Program-made: the position numbers and the translations under genes | In this document: piece by piece, positions 35,040-46,300 of the stretch | Layout of the letters: each line of letters begins with the position of its first letter | Numbering within the stretch: position 1 is the first letter of the stretch | Notes under the pieces: generated by a model | What the model was told of the DNA's origin: nothing | Database searches by the model: none | Seen by the model: the letters and a program-made list of their open reading frames with translations, nothing else | Source: DASZUK01 sp963844575 | Lineage (GTDB): Bacteria; Actinomycetota; Acidimicrobiia; Acidimicrobiales; RAAP-2 | Length of the DNA: 64,000 nucleotides | Assembly (NCBI GenBank): GCA_963844575.1 | Contig: CAWJOU010000005.1 | Location: 2,728,001 to 2,792,000, forward strand | Direction of reading: 5' to 3'

Positions 35040-35825
35040 GTGCCCACCTTGCCGGACGGAGCCCCGACCCCGGAGCTCCACGTCGAGATCGCGGGCGACG
35101 GACCGCGACTGGTGCTGGCCCACGGCTTCACGCAGACCGGCCGCCTGTGGGGCCCGTTCGGGCGGGCGCTCGGCGCCGGCCGTCAGCTCGTGCGGGTGGA
35201 CCTGCCCGGCCACGGCGGGTCGTCGGACGTCCGGGCGGACGTGGCCGACAGCGGCACCCGACTGGCCGCCGCCGGTGGTGACCCGCCGTTCGACCTGCTC
35301 GGCTACTCGCTCGGCGCCCGCGTCGCCCTGCACGCCGCCCTCGCCCGGCCCGACGCCGTCCGCCGGCTCGTGCTCGTCGGCGGCACGGCCGGGATCGACG
35401 ACGCGACCGCCCGGGCGGCCCGGCGCGCCCGGGACGACGAGATGGCCGACGACCTCGAGCGGTCCGGCGACGTCGACGACTTCGTCCGGCGTTGGCTGGC
35501 CGCGCCGATGTTCGCCGGCCTCGTGACACCGGCCCCGGACGAGCGGCGGCGCAACACGGCCGCCGGCCTGGCGTCGAGCCTGCGGCTGGCCGGAACCGGC
35601 ACGCAGCTGCCGCAATGGGACCAGCTGTCCGGCCTCCCGGTGCCGACCCTCGTGCTCGTCGGCGCGGTCGACCTCCGGTTCGCCGCCCTCGGCGCGCGGC
35701 TCGTCGCCGGCCTGCCCGACGCCGTGCTCTCGCTCGTCCCCGGGGCCGGCCATGCCGTCCACCTCCAGCAGCCGGCGCTGGCCGCCCGGATCGTCGACCG
35801 GTTCCTCCGGTCGGACCCCGACTGA
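35040..35825 (+). CDS. menH: Alpha/beta hydrolase, probable SHCHC synthase MenH
   Basis: 261-residue alpha/beta hydrolase. VLAHGFTQTGRLWGPFGRAL, VDLPGHGGSSD, the nucleophile elbow LLGYSLGARVALHAAL (GxSxG) and the acid/His region LVLVGAVDLRF and GAGHAVHLQQP all fit the MenH branch, which eliminates pyruvate from the MenD product. Adjacency to menD supports the assignment; without it the fold alone would not distinguish MenH from other hydrolases. GTG 35040 appears leaderless. Converges with menA. Confidence 0.82.
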   Translation: MPTLPDGAPTPELHVEIAGDGPRLVLAHGFTQTGRLWGPFGRALGAGRQLVRVDLPGHGGSSDVRADVADSGTRLAAAGGDPPFDLLGYSLGARVALHAALARPDAVRRLVLVGGTAGIDDATARAARRARDDEMADDLERSGDVDDFVRRWLAAPMFAGLVTPAPDERRRNTAAGLASSLRLAGTGTQLPQWDQLSGLPVPTLVLVGAVDLRFAALGARLVAGLPDAVLSLVPGAGHAVHLQQPALAARIVDRFLRSDPD

Positions 35826-35845
35826 CCTGACGACAGGGGCCCCGT

Positions 35846-36889
35846 TCACAAGAGGATGCCCAGCGTGAGCAGGACGCCGACGGCGAGCTGCAGCCGGCCG
35901 GTCGCCCCCAGCATCGGCAGCAGCTCCCGCCCTTGCGCATCGCCCAAGGCCAGCCGGCACGGCGGCACCGCCAACGGCACGGCCAGGAGGGCGAGCAGCG
36001 CCCACGGCCGGACGAGCGCCACCAGGACGACCCCGACGGCCACGCCGATGAGCGAGCCGACGTAGAGCCAGCCACCTCGATGCCGGCCCAGTCGGACGGC
36101 CAACGTCTTCTTACCGGCAATCACGTCGCCGGCGATGTCGCGGAGGTTGTTCGCCTCGAGCAGGGCCGTCGCCAGCAGGCCGACCGCGATCGACGCCCAC
36201 AGTGGCAGCAACTGGTCGAAGTAGCCGTAGAACGGGTACGACATGTGGAGCGCGGCGGGGAGCGGGGTCGGCCACAGGTGCCCGAACTGCACGTACGACG
36301 ACCCGACCGTCGCCACGACGCCGAAGAACAGGAAGACGAACAGCTCACCCAGTCCGATGTAGCCGTACGGCTTCGGGCCGCCGGTGTACAGCCAGCCAGC
36401 CAGGAAGCAGACCGCGCCGATCGGCACGAGCCACCACGTCGTCGCCGCGGCCAACGCGATTCCGGCCGCCGCCGCCACCAGGAACGAGAGGTACGCCGCC
36501 CGCTTCACCGCGCCCGGCGACGCCAAGCCGGACGCGACCAGCCGCACCGGCCCCACCCGGCGCTCGTCGGTGCCGCGGACGCCGTCGGCGTAGTCGTTGG
36601 CGTAGTTCGTCCCGATCTGGATGGCCAGGGCCACGATCAACGCGCACACCGCCCGCCACCAGATGACGGCCGCCGGTCCCGACACGACGCCGGTGAACAC
36701 GTGCCACCCGTCCCACTGTCCAGCCGAGGAGCTCCTAAACCACCAGCCGCAGGCGGTGCCGACGGCGACCGGCACCGCGGCCGCGGTCAACGTGCGCGGT
36801 CGGGCGCCGAGCACCCAGCGCCGGACCGGACCGGGCGGCGCGATCTGACCCGCGGGGGACGGCGGTCCCCCGGCCGGGGGGCCGGTCAC
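35846..36889 (-). CDS. menA: 1,4-dihydroxy-2-naphthoate polyprenyltransferase MenA
   Basis: Integral membrane prenyltransferase attaching the isoprenoid tail of menaquinone. About 347 residues with 8-9 membrane helices and both Asp-rich motifs: IQIGTNYANDYADGVRGTDE and LEANNLRDIAGDVIAGKKTL. RRWVLGARPRTLTAAAVPV is the typical UbiA-family opening. GTG 36889 overlaps the menB stop (GTGA). The N-terminal 20 residues are Pro/Gly-rich. Confidence 0.93.
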   Translation of the reverse strand: MTGPPAGGPPSPAGQIAPPGPVRRWVLGARPRTLTAAAVPVAVGTACGWWFRSSSAGQWDGWHVFTGVVSGPAAVIWWRAVCALIVALAIQIGTNYANDYADGVRGTDERRVGPVRLVASGLASPGAVKRAAYLSFLVAAAAGIALAAATTWWLVPIGAVCFLAGWLYTGGPKPYGYIGLGELFVFLFFGVVATVGSSYVQFGHLWPTPLPAALHMSYPFYGYFDQLLPLWASIAVGLLATALLEANNLRDIAGDVIAGKKTLAVRLGRHRGGWLYVGSLIGVAVGVVLVALVRPWALLALLAVPLAVPPCRLALGDAQGRELLPMLGATGRLQLAVGVLLTLGILL

Positions 36890-37797
36890 GGACGGCGGGG
36901 AAAGCGGGAGAAGTCGGGCTGGCGCCGCTCGACGTAGGCGTTGCGGCCTTCCTGCCCCTCCTCGGTCATGTAGTAGAGCATCGTCGCGTCGCCGGCCAGC
37001 TGCTGGACGCCGGCCAGGCCGTCGTCGGCGGCGTTGAACCCGGCCTTGAGCATCCGCAGGGCGATCGGCGACAGCGTCAGGATCTGCCGGCACCAGGCGG
37101 CGGTCTCGGCCTCGAGGTCGGCCAGCGGCACGACGGTGTTGACGAGACCCCAGTCGAGAGCCTGCGCGGCGTCGTACTGGCGGCAGAGGAACCAGACCTC
37201 CTTCGCCCGCTTCAGCCCGATCGTCCGGGCGAGCAGGCTCGACCCGTAGCCGCCGTCGAAGCTGCCGACCCGGGGGCCGGTCTGGCCGAACCGGGCGTTG
37301 TCGGCGGCGATCGTCAGGTCGCAGACGAGGTGGAGGATGTGTCCGCCGCCGATGGCGTAGCCGGCGACGCTGGCGATGACCGGCTTGGGCAGCCGCCGGA
37401 TCTGCACCTGGAGGTCGAGGACGTTGAGCCGGCCGATACCCTGCTGGCCGATGGCGTCGTCGCCGACGTAGCCGTCGTCGCCGCGGATCCGCTGGTCGCC
37501 GCCGGAGCAGAACGCGTCGGGACCGTCGCCGCGCAGCACGATGGCGCCGACCGACGGGTCGTCGCGGGCCATCGTGAAAGCCTCGGTCAGCTCGAACAGC
37601 GTCTGCGGGCGGAAGGCGTTGCGGACCTCCGGCCGGCAGATCGTGATCCGGGCGATGCCCTCGGCCGACTCGTAGCGGATGTCGTTGAACTTGCCGTCGG
37701 GCTCGAAGTCCGGCAGCGGGAGTGTCCGGAGATCGTCGAGCGGGTCGTGCGGCGGACCGGTGATGACCGTCGTCGGGCCTGTGCTGCCGTCGTTCAT
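36886..37797 (-). CDS. menB: 1,4-dihydroxy-2-naphthoyl-CoA synthase MenB
   Basis: Crotonase-fold enzyme closing the naphthoate ring from o-succinylbenzoyl-CoA. In 303 residues: FNDIRYESAEGIARITICRP, CSGGDQRIRGDDGYVGDD, VAGYAIGGGHILHLVCDLTI, FGQTGPRVGSFDGGYGSSLL and the C-terminal EGRNAYVERRQPDFSRFPR, all MenB-specific rather than generic enoyl-CoA hydratase. ATG 37797 has TAGCGT 8 bases upstream. Diverges from menE. Confidence 0.96.
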   Translation of the reverse strand: MNDGSTGPTTVITGPPHDPLDDLRTLPLPDFEPDGKFNDIRYESAEGIARITICRPEVRNAFRPQTLFELTEAFTMARDDPSVGAIVLRGDGPDAFCSGGDQRIRGDDGYVGDDAIGQQGIGRLNVLDLQVQIRRLPKPVIASVAGYAIGGGHILHLVCDLTIAADNARFGQTGPRVGSFDGGYGSSLLARTIGLKRAKEVWFLCRQYDAAQALDWGLVNTVVPLADLEAETAAWCRQILTLSPIALRMLKAGFNAADDGLAGVQQLAGDATMLYYMTEEGQEGRNAYVERRQPDFSRFPRRP

Positions 37798-37804
37798 GGC
37801 GACC

Positions 37805-37811
37805 TACGCTA
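37805..37811. promoter_or_regulatory. Overlapping divergent -10 elements of menB and menE
   Basis: The seven bases TACGCTA read TACGCT for menE (8 bases before ATG 37819) and TAGCGT on the minus strand for menB (8 bases before ATG 37797). The two -10 boxes share five positions, so polymerase could occupy only one direction at a time. Confidence 0.5.
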
Positions 37812-37818
37812 CCGGCGG

Positions 37819-38958
37819 ATGCCCGAGCTCGTCGCCCTCGACCTCCCCGGCGGACCGGGCTTCGTCGACGCCCTCCGAGCGGTCTGGGATACCGGCGACG
37901 CGGCCGCCCCGCTCGATCCGCGCCTGCCGCGGCCGGCCGCGGCCGCCCTCGTCGCGGCCCTGCGGCCGACCCGGGTCGTCGGCTCGGACGGGGTGATCAC
38001 CCGGCTCCCCGACGGCGTCGGAGTCGACGACGGCGACGCGCTCGTCGTGGCGACGAGCGGGTCGACCGGCGAGCCGCGCGGTGTCGTCCTGACCCACGCC
38101 GCGGTCGCCGCGTCGGCGGCCGCGACGTCAGCCCGGCTCGGCATCGACGCGGCCCGGCACCACTGGCTCGCGTGCCTGCCGCTGGCCCACATCGGCGGGC
38201 TCGCCGTCGTCACCCGGGCCCTGCTGACCGGCACGCCGCTGACCGTCCTGCCACGGTTCGACGCCGACCGGGTTATCGGGCTCGGTCGGGGCCAGCCGGC
38301 CACGCACGTCTCCCTCGTCGCCACCGCGCTGCACCGGATCGACCCGGCCAGCTTCACCCTGATCCTGCTCGGCGGGGCGGCTCCGCCCGGCGACGTCCCG
38401 CCGAACGTCGTCGCGACGTACGGGATGACCGAGACCGGCTCCGGCGTCGTCTACGACGGCTGGCCGCTCGACGGCGTCGACATCGCCATCGGCACCGGCC
38501 GGCCCGGCGAGGGCGCGGCCGACGAGATCCTGCTGCGGGGACCGATGCTGCTGCGGGCGTACCGCGACGGCATCGACCCTCGCCTCGACGGGGGCTGGCT
38601 GCCGACCGGCGACGGCGGCCGGCTCGGGCCCGACGGCCGGCTGGCCGTCGACGGCCGGCTGGCCGAGGTCGTCGTCACCGGCGGCGAGAAGGTCTGGCCG
38701 GTCGCGGTCGAGCAGATCCTCGCCGGCCATCCCGGCGTCGCCGAGGTGGCGGTCTGGAAGCGGCCGGACCCCGAGTGGGGCGACCGGGTCGTCGCCTGGG
38801 TCGTCCCGACCGACCGGGCGACGCCGCCGGCCCTGCGATCGCTGGCCGACCTCGTCGGCTCGGCGCTGGCACCGTGGGCGGCGCCGAAAGAGGTCGTCGT
38901 CGTCGACGCGTTGCCGCGCACCGCGTCGGGCAAGGTCCGCCGGGCCGACCTCCGCTGA
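37819..38958 (+). CDS. menE: o-succinylbenzoate-CoA ligase MenE
   Basis: Acyl-CoA synthetase activating o-succinylbenzoate for MenB. 379 residues, short like actinobacterial MenE: the P-loop VVATSGSTGEPRGVVLTHAA, ACLPLAHIGGLAVVTRALL, ATYGMTETGSGVVYDGWPLD, TGDGGRLGPDGRL and the C-terminal catalytic Lys in RTASGKVRRADLR. ATG 37819 appears leaderless. It converges with the SDR gene, 7 bases apart. Confidence 0.94.
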   Translation: MPELVALDLPGGPGFVDALRAVWDTGDAAAPLDPRLPRPAAAALVAALRPTRVVGSDGVITRLPDGVGVDDGDALVVATSGSTGEPRGVVLTHAAVAASAAATSARLGIDAARHHWLACLPLAHIGGLAVVTRALLTGTPLTVLPRFDADRVIGLGRGQPATHVSLVATALHRIDPASFTLILLGGAAPPGDVPPNVVATYGMTETGSGVVYDGWPLDGVDIAIGTGRPGEGAADEILLRGPMLLRAYRDGIDPRLDGGWLPTGDGGRLGPDGRLAVDGRLAEVVVTGGEKVWPVAVEQILAGHPGVAEVAVWKRPDPEWGDRVVAWVVPTDRATPPALRSLADLVGSALAPWAAPKEVVVVDALPRTASGKVRRADLR

Positions 38959-38965
38959 GCGGCCG

Positions 38966-39733
38966 TCAGCCGATGCCGCCGGACGGCGACAGCGTGGCGC
39001 CGCCGTCGACGACGAGGACCTGACCGGTGATCCACGACGCCGCGTCCGATGCCAGGAACAGCGCGGCCGTCGCGATGTCGTCGGGTAGGCCGATCCGGCC
39101 GAGCGGCGTGTGCCGGCCGATCTGCTCCTCCCGGCCCTCCCACAGCACCCGGGCGAAGTCGGTCTTGATCAGCCCGGGGGCGATGGCGTTGACCCGGACG
39201 CCGGGCCCGAGCTCGAACGCGAGCTGGCGGGTTACGTGGATCACCGCGGCCTTCGTCACGTTGTACCAACCGATCCCCGGCTCCGGGCTGAGGCCGCCGA
39301 CCGACGAGACGTTGACGATCGTCCCGCCGCCGTCGGCCATCGTCGCCTGGTAGGCCGCCTGGCACCACGCCAGCAGGCCGAGCTGGTTGACCGAGACGGT
39401 CTTCTCGGCCCGTGAGCGGTCGATGTCGATCATCGGACCGAAGTACGGGTTCGCAGCCGCGTTGTTGACGAGGATGTCGAGGCCGCCGAACCGGTCGATG
39501 GTGGCCGCGACACAGGCCGCCGCCTGCTCGGGGTCGCCGGCGTTGGCGACCTGCCAGGCCACCGGGCCGTCGAGCCCGTCCAGCTCGGCGGCCGCGTCGG
39601 CGAGCGTCTCGGCCTTCCGGGCGGCCAACATCACCCGGGCGCCGGCTTCGGCGAACCGGCGGCCGATGGCCAGCCCGATGCCCCGGCTCCCGCCGGTGAC
39701 GAGCGCCGTCTGGCCGTCGAGTCGCAGGTCCAC
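38966..39733 (-). CDS. SDR family oxidoreductase
   Basis: Classical short-chain dehydrogenase, 255 residues: ALVTGGSRGIGLAIGRRFAE (cofactor glycine motif), LVNNAAANPYFGPM, the catalytic set Ser (IVNVSSVGG) and Tyr-x3-Lys (GWYNVTKAAV), and the C-terminal WITGQVLVVDGGATL. The Arg in GGSRG and the AARKAE segment favour NADP(H). Similar sequences are annotated as FabG-like or alcohol dehydrogenases; no substrate can be assigned. GTG 39733 with TAAGGT 8 bases upstream. Confidence 0.88.
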   Translation of the reverse strand: MDLRLDGQTALVTGGSRGIGLAIGRRFAEAGARVMLAARKAETLADAAAELDGLDGPVAWQVANAGDPEQAAACVAATIDRFGGLDILVNNAAANPYFGPMIDIDRSRAEKTVSVNQLGLLAWCQAAYQATMADGGGTIVNVSSVGGLSPEPGIGWYNVTKAAVIHVTRQLAFELGPGVRVNAIAPGLIKTDFARVLWEGREEQIGRHTPLGRIGLPDDIATAALFLASDAASWITGQVLVVDGGATLSPSGGIG

Positions 39734-39741
39734 CGGCCGTC

Positions 39742-39747
39742 ACCTTA
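39742..39747 (-). promoter_or_regulatory. -10 element of leaderless SDR gene
   Basis: Minus-strand TAAGGT, 8 bases before GTG 39733. Confidence 0.42.
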
Positions 39748-39806
39748 TCGACCGCCTTCCGCAGCGGCCGCCGCATCACCCGGCGGTCACACCGGCTCGA
39801 CGGCCG

Positions 39807-39812
39807 TAGCAT
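39807..39812 (+). promoter_or_regulatory. -10 element of leaderless YyaL-like gene
   Basis: TAGCAT, 7 bases before GTG 39820; no ribosome binding site. Confidence 0.45.
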
Positions 39813-39819
39813 CGGGTAG

Positions 39820-41843
<2,024 letters not shown>

Positions 41844-41846
41844 GTA

Positions 41847-42590
41847 GTGCCCGAGGTGCAGAACCGCCGGCCGGAGCCGGAGCCGGAGGCCAAACGGCCG
41901 CCGACCGGTCGAGCGCTCCTGCGAGAGCTCCCCCGCCGGGACCGGGTGCTCGTCGAGGGCGGGGCGCAGCTCCACCTGCTCGTGCTGGCCTGCACCGACG
42001 AGGACACGACCGCGGTCGACCTGTCGTCGGGCACGCTCGTCCGCCTCCGTGTCGCCTGGCCGGACGGCCACGAGCCGGACCTGGCGCCGTTCGACGTGAT
42101 CGAGGCGACGCTGGCCGCCGACCCCGAGCGCGACGACCTGGCCCAACCGGAGGCGACGACCGTGACCGGGCTGCCGCGCCAGGTCGGCACCCTACGGGGC
42201 CGGAAGGTCCGCCGGGTCCTCGAGCACCTGGCCGTACCGCCCGACGGGCCGCTGCTCGGTTTCCCCGGTCCGTCCGCCCCGTACTGGGAGTTCCGCGGCA
42301 ACCGCCCGTCGTCGGCCCTCATCGAGCCGACCCGCGGACCGCAGCTCATCCGGCGGCCGGGCGACGGCTCGACGTGGGTCCGGTTCGGGTGGAAGCGGGA
42401 CGACGTCTGGCTCCCGGTCGAGGACACCCAAGCCTGCCGGGCGCTCGACGCGGCCCGCCGGGAACGGCTGTCCGGCAAGGATCTGGCGACCGCCCTCGGG
42501 TTCTCGCCCCAGTACCTGCTGGCGTCGGTCAGCAGCCCGCGCGACGGCCACTGCTACAAGGTCTGCTCGGCCATCCTTCCCCGCGGCTGA
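41847..42590 (+). CDS. Conserved protein of unknown function
   Basis: 247 residues from GTG 41847, 3 bases after the YyaL-like stop, with a clear GGAGGG Shine-Dalgarno in the end of that gene. A charged start is followed by a beta-rich middle (LHLLVLACTDEDTTAVDLSS, TLVRLRVAWPDGHE) and a C-terminal part with RFGWKRDDVWLPVEDTQACR and a final CYKVCSAILPRG. No signal peptide or membrane helix. Coupled to the YyaL-like gene; nothing reveals its function. Confidence 0.68.
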   Translation: MPEVQNRRPEPEPEAKRPPTGRALLRELPRRDRVLVEGGAQLHLLVLACTDEDTTAVDLSSGTLVRLRVAWPDGHEPDLAPFDVIEATLAADPERDDLAQPEATTVTGLPRQVGTLRGRKVRRVLEHLAVPPDGPLLGFPGPSAPYWEFRGNRPSSALIEPTRGPQLIRRPGDGSTWVRFGWKRDDVWLPVEDTQACRALDAARRERLSGKDLATALGFSPQYLLASVSSPRDGHCYKVCSAILPRG

Positions 42591-42604
42591 GCCCGAAATC
42601 CGCC

Positions 42605-42618
42605 GGGCCGGCCGGCCC
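42605..42618. terminator. Palindrome between two convergent genes
   Basis: GGGCCGGCCGGCCC fills half of the 28 bases between the converging stops at 42590 and 42619 and could fold with a 5-base stem and GGCC loop on either strand. In DNA this GC-rich a chance palindrome is not rare. Confidence 0.3.
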
Positions 42619-43290
42619 TCAGCGACCGAGCTTGCCGGCGGCCAGATCCTCGGCCATCGCCCAGCCCAGGGCGACCAGCCGGTCGCCGCGGTCGGCGTCG
42701 AGCCCGACGAACAGCTCCTCGGAGCCCTCGGGCACCTTGACCTTCGGGTGGGTGAAGTCCAACCCGCCCATCGTCGACCCGTCACCCTTCAGGACGAACG
42801 TCCGGTCGTCCAGGCGGCCTTCGACGCCGAACCGCTTGGCCAGGCGGCGGGCCCAGGCCCGCTCCTCGCCGGTCGCCTTCTGGCCGGCGACCGGGACGAC
42901 GTCGGTCAGGCCGGCAAACGCCCGGAAGCCGTCCGAGAAGAACAGGCGGGTGCCGACGAGGACGTCCTCGTCAGGGAAGGCCAGCAGCGCCCGCCGGTAC
43001 TGATCGGTCATCATCGCCTTGAGTGCGGCCTCGGCCCGGGTCGTGCGGTCCACCGAGGCCAGGCCGACGAGCAGCGACGGCGTCCCGCCGATCCGCTCCA
43101 GCGTGCAGAACGAATAGCCACGGAGCTTGTTGCCCTCCCGGGCGTGGGTCACGAGAACCCAGTCCTCGCGTTCCTTCGACAGGAAACCGATGTCGAAACC
43201 TGATGCACGGTCAGCGCAGAGATCGGCCATCTCTGCCAGCTCCGCGTCACTGAGCGCCGTGCAGTCTTTGGTGGTCACCACGATCGACAT
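42619..43290 (-). CDS. Conserved protein of unknown function (possibly acetyltransferase-like)
   Basis: 223 residues beginning MSIVVTTKDCTALSDAELAE. LVTHAREGNKLRGYSFCTLE, LLVGLASVDRT and LVGTRLFFSDGFRAFAGLTD have the alternation expected of a GNAT-type fold, but the acetyl-CoA loop is not evident, so this is only a suggestion. The C-terminus is mixed alpha/beta (EELFVGLDADRGDRLVALGW). Apparently monocistronic with TAGAAT 7 bases before ATG 43290. Confidence 0.7.
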   Translation of the reverse strand: MSIVVTTKDCTALSDAELAEMADLCADRASGFDIGFLSKEREDWVLVTHAREGNKLRGYSFCTLERIGGTPSLLVGLASVDRTTRAEAALKAMMTDQYRRALLAFPDEDVLVGTRLFFSDGFRAFAGLTDVVPVAGQKATGEERAWARRLAKRFGVEGRLDDRTFVLKGDGSTMGGLDFTHPKVKVPEGSEELFVGLDADRGDRLVALGWAMAEDLAAGKLGR

Positions 43291-43297
43291 GCGACCG

Positions 43298-43303
43298 ATT
43301 CTA
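43298..43303 (-). promoter_or_regulatory. -10 element of leaderless gene 42619-43290
   Basis: Minus-strand TAGAAT (five of six consensus bases), 7 bases before ATG 43290. Confidence 0.5.
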
Positions 43304-43352
43304 CCGGTCCGGCCGGGTGCCTTCCCACTCGGTCGCCCACCCGGGGGGGCCG

Positions 43353-46300
43353 TCAGGCCATGACGGCGCCGGCCCCGAGCAGGTGCTTCAGCTCTCCTAC
43401 CAGCCCATTCCGGCAGTCCACGTTGAACTCCGGGGGCAGCTTCAGCACCTTGTCGCCGACGTGGAGAAGGACGGGCGACGCGCCAGGATGGCCGGTCAAC
43501 AGCTCTTTCAATTGGCCGACGGTGGTGTCCGACAGCACACCGAGCGGCAGGGCGATCTTGAGCTCCTGGGCGTCGAGCGACTCGAGGATCGGCCGGCGGA
43601 TCTCCATGGCGACGAGCTTCGGTTGCTCGTCCCGGAGATCGATCCGGCCACGGACGACGACGACCGCGTCGTTCTCGAGCATCGCCCCGTGCTCGGCCAT
43701 GACCCTCGGGAAGACGAAGACCTCCATCGACGCCTGGAGATCTTCGAGGATGAACCGGGCCATCAGGTCACCCTTCTTCGTGTACTGCCGCTTGAGGTCC
43801 GTCACGACCCCACCGACCGCCCGGACGACGCCTTCGCTCCCGCCGCCGTAGTCGCCGTCGCCGCCCGTCGCGTCCCGCAGGTCGGCCAGCGAGCAGTCGG
43901 TGTGCCGGGACAGGGCGGCTTCCAGTCCCATCAACGGGTGGTCACTCACGTACAGGCCGAGCATCTCCTTCTCGAAGGCCAGCCGCTGGCTCTTGTCGAA
44001 CTCCTGGTCGGGGACCGACACCCGCGTGCCCTCCCACCGCCCGGCGTCGTCGGAATCGTCCGCTGGCTCGAGCGACGAGAACAGCGTGGCGATGCCGACG
44101 TCGAGCTCCCGCCGGCGTTCGAGCGTCCGCTCGACGATCTCGTCCAGCACCAGACAGAGCCCCTGGCGCGGGTGGTCGAGCGAGTCGAACGCCCCCGCCT
44201 TGACCAGCGACTCCATCGTCCGCTTGTTGAGCACGACCGGGTCGACCCGCCGGCAGAAGTCGTAGACGTCGGCGAACGGTCCGGCCGCCTCCCGCTCCGC
44301 CACGATCCGCTCGACCAGGCTCTCGCCGACGTTCCGGACGGCCGCCAGCCCGAAGACGATGCCCGGCTGCTGCGTCCCCGGCCCCACGCCGGCCGGGCTG
44401 GCCTTCCCGCCGGCGGCGCTCGCGTCCTCGGTCGGGGCCTCCTCGGCGACCCCCTCGGCGTCCCCGTCGGCCGGGACGAGGGGGGTGAAGTCGGAGGACG
44501 AGCGGTTGACGTCGGGGACGAAGACCTCGATCCCGATGGCCCGGCACTCGGCGAGGTAGACCGCGGTCTTGTCCTTGTTGTCCTTGACCGACGTCAGCAG
44601 GGCCGCCATGTACTCGACCGGGTAGTTCGCCTTCAGCCAGGCGGTCTGGTAGGCGACGAGCCCGTAGCCGTAGGAGTGGGACTTGTTGAACGCATAGTCC
44701 GCGAACGGCTCGATGATGTCGAACAGGGCGGTCCCGAGCTCCTCGCCGTAGCCCTCGGTGACGCAGCCGGCGACGAACTTCTCCCGTTCGGCGGCGATCA
44801 GGGCCCGGATCTTCTTGCCGCAGGCCTTGCGGAGGTTGTCCGCCTCCTCGAGCGTGTAGCCCGCGAACTTCTGGGCGACCCGCATGACGGACTCCTGGTA
44901 GAGCATGAGCCCGTAGGTGTCCTTGAGGATCGCCTCGAGATCCGGGTGCAGGTAGGTGAGCGCCTTGCGGTTGTTCTTCAGCTCCGGGTAGTCGCGGTGC
45001 ATGTTGGCGGCCATCGGACCCGGCCGGTAGAGGGCGACGAGGGCGGCGACGTCGTCGAAGCTGGTCGGGGCGAGCGACCGCAGCGTCTGGCGCATCGCCG
45101 TGCCCTCGAGCTGGAAGACGCCGACCGAGTCGGCCCGGCGCAGCATGACGAACGTCTTCTCGTCGTCCAGGTCGACGCCGTCGATGTCCGGCCGCTCGCC
45201 CGTCGACTGCTCGATCAGGTCGAGGGCACGCTCGATGACCGACAGGTTGCGCAGGCCGAGGAAGTCCATCTTGAGGAGGCCCATCTCCTCGACGCCGTGC
45301 ATCTCGTACTGCGTGACGATCGGCGCGTCCTCGGGCTTCCCGCCGGCGTCCGGCTTGCGCTGGATCGGCAGGTACTCGGTCAGCGGGTCCTTCGTGATGA
45401 CGACCGCGGCGGCGTGGATGCCGTCCTGGCGGCGGAGGCCCTCGAGGCCCTTGGCGACGTCGATGACCTGCTTGGCCTCCGGGTCGCCGTCGTACATCGC
45501 CCGCAGCTCGGCCGCGGCGGCAAAACCGTCCTCGTGCCCTTCGCTCTTCGTCAGGCAGGCCCACAGCGGGGTGTCCCGGCCCATGACGAGCGGCGGCATC
45601 GCCTTGGCGATCTTGTCGCCGACGATGTACGGCAGCCCGAGGACGCGGGAGGCGTCGCGGACGGCCGCCCGGGCCTTGATCGTCGAGAAGGTCACGATCT
45701 GGGCCACCCGGTCGCTGCCGTAGCGCTCGGCTGCGTACCGGATCATCTCGCCGCGGAACCGCTCGTCGAAGTCCATGTCGATGTCCGGCATCTGCTTGCG
45801 GCCGGGGTTGAGGAACCGCTCGAAGAGCAGGTCGTAGCGGATCGGGTCGAGGTCGACGATCTTCAGGCAGTAGGCCACGCAGCAACCGGCGGCCGAGCCC
45901 CGACCCGGGCCGACCCGGATCCCGGACTCCCGGGCGTACCGGATGAGGTCCCAGACGACGAGGAAGTAGGCGGCGAACCCCATGTCGCCGATGACCCGCA
46001 GCTCGTAGTCGAGCCGCTCTCGGACGTCGGCCGGTACCGGGTCGCCGTACCGGTCACGGGCCCCTTCGTACGTCAGGTCGCAGAGGTACGCGAGCGCCCG
46101 GGCCTCGTACGTTTCACCGGTGAACTCGTCCGGCACCGGGAACTCGGGCAGGCTCGGCTTGCCGAGCTCCAGCTCGACGTTCGCCCGCTCGGCGATGAGC
46201 AGCGTGTTGTCGCACGACTCGGGAACCTCGGCGAAGAGGTGCCGCATCTCGGCCGCCGACTTCAGGTAGTGCTCGGTCCCCTCGAACCGGAACCGGTTGG

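Noticed and set aside
43313..43344. CCGGGTG/CACCCGG inverted repeat after dnaE as a terminator
   Set aside because: Seven-base arms with an 18-base loop and no U-tract are expected by chance at this GC content.
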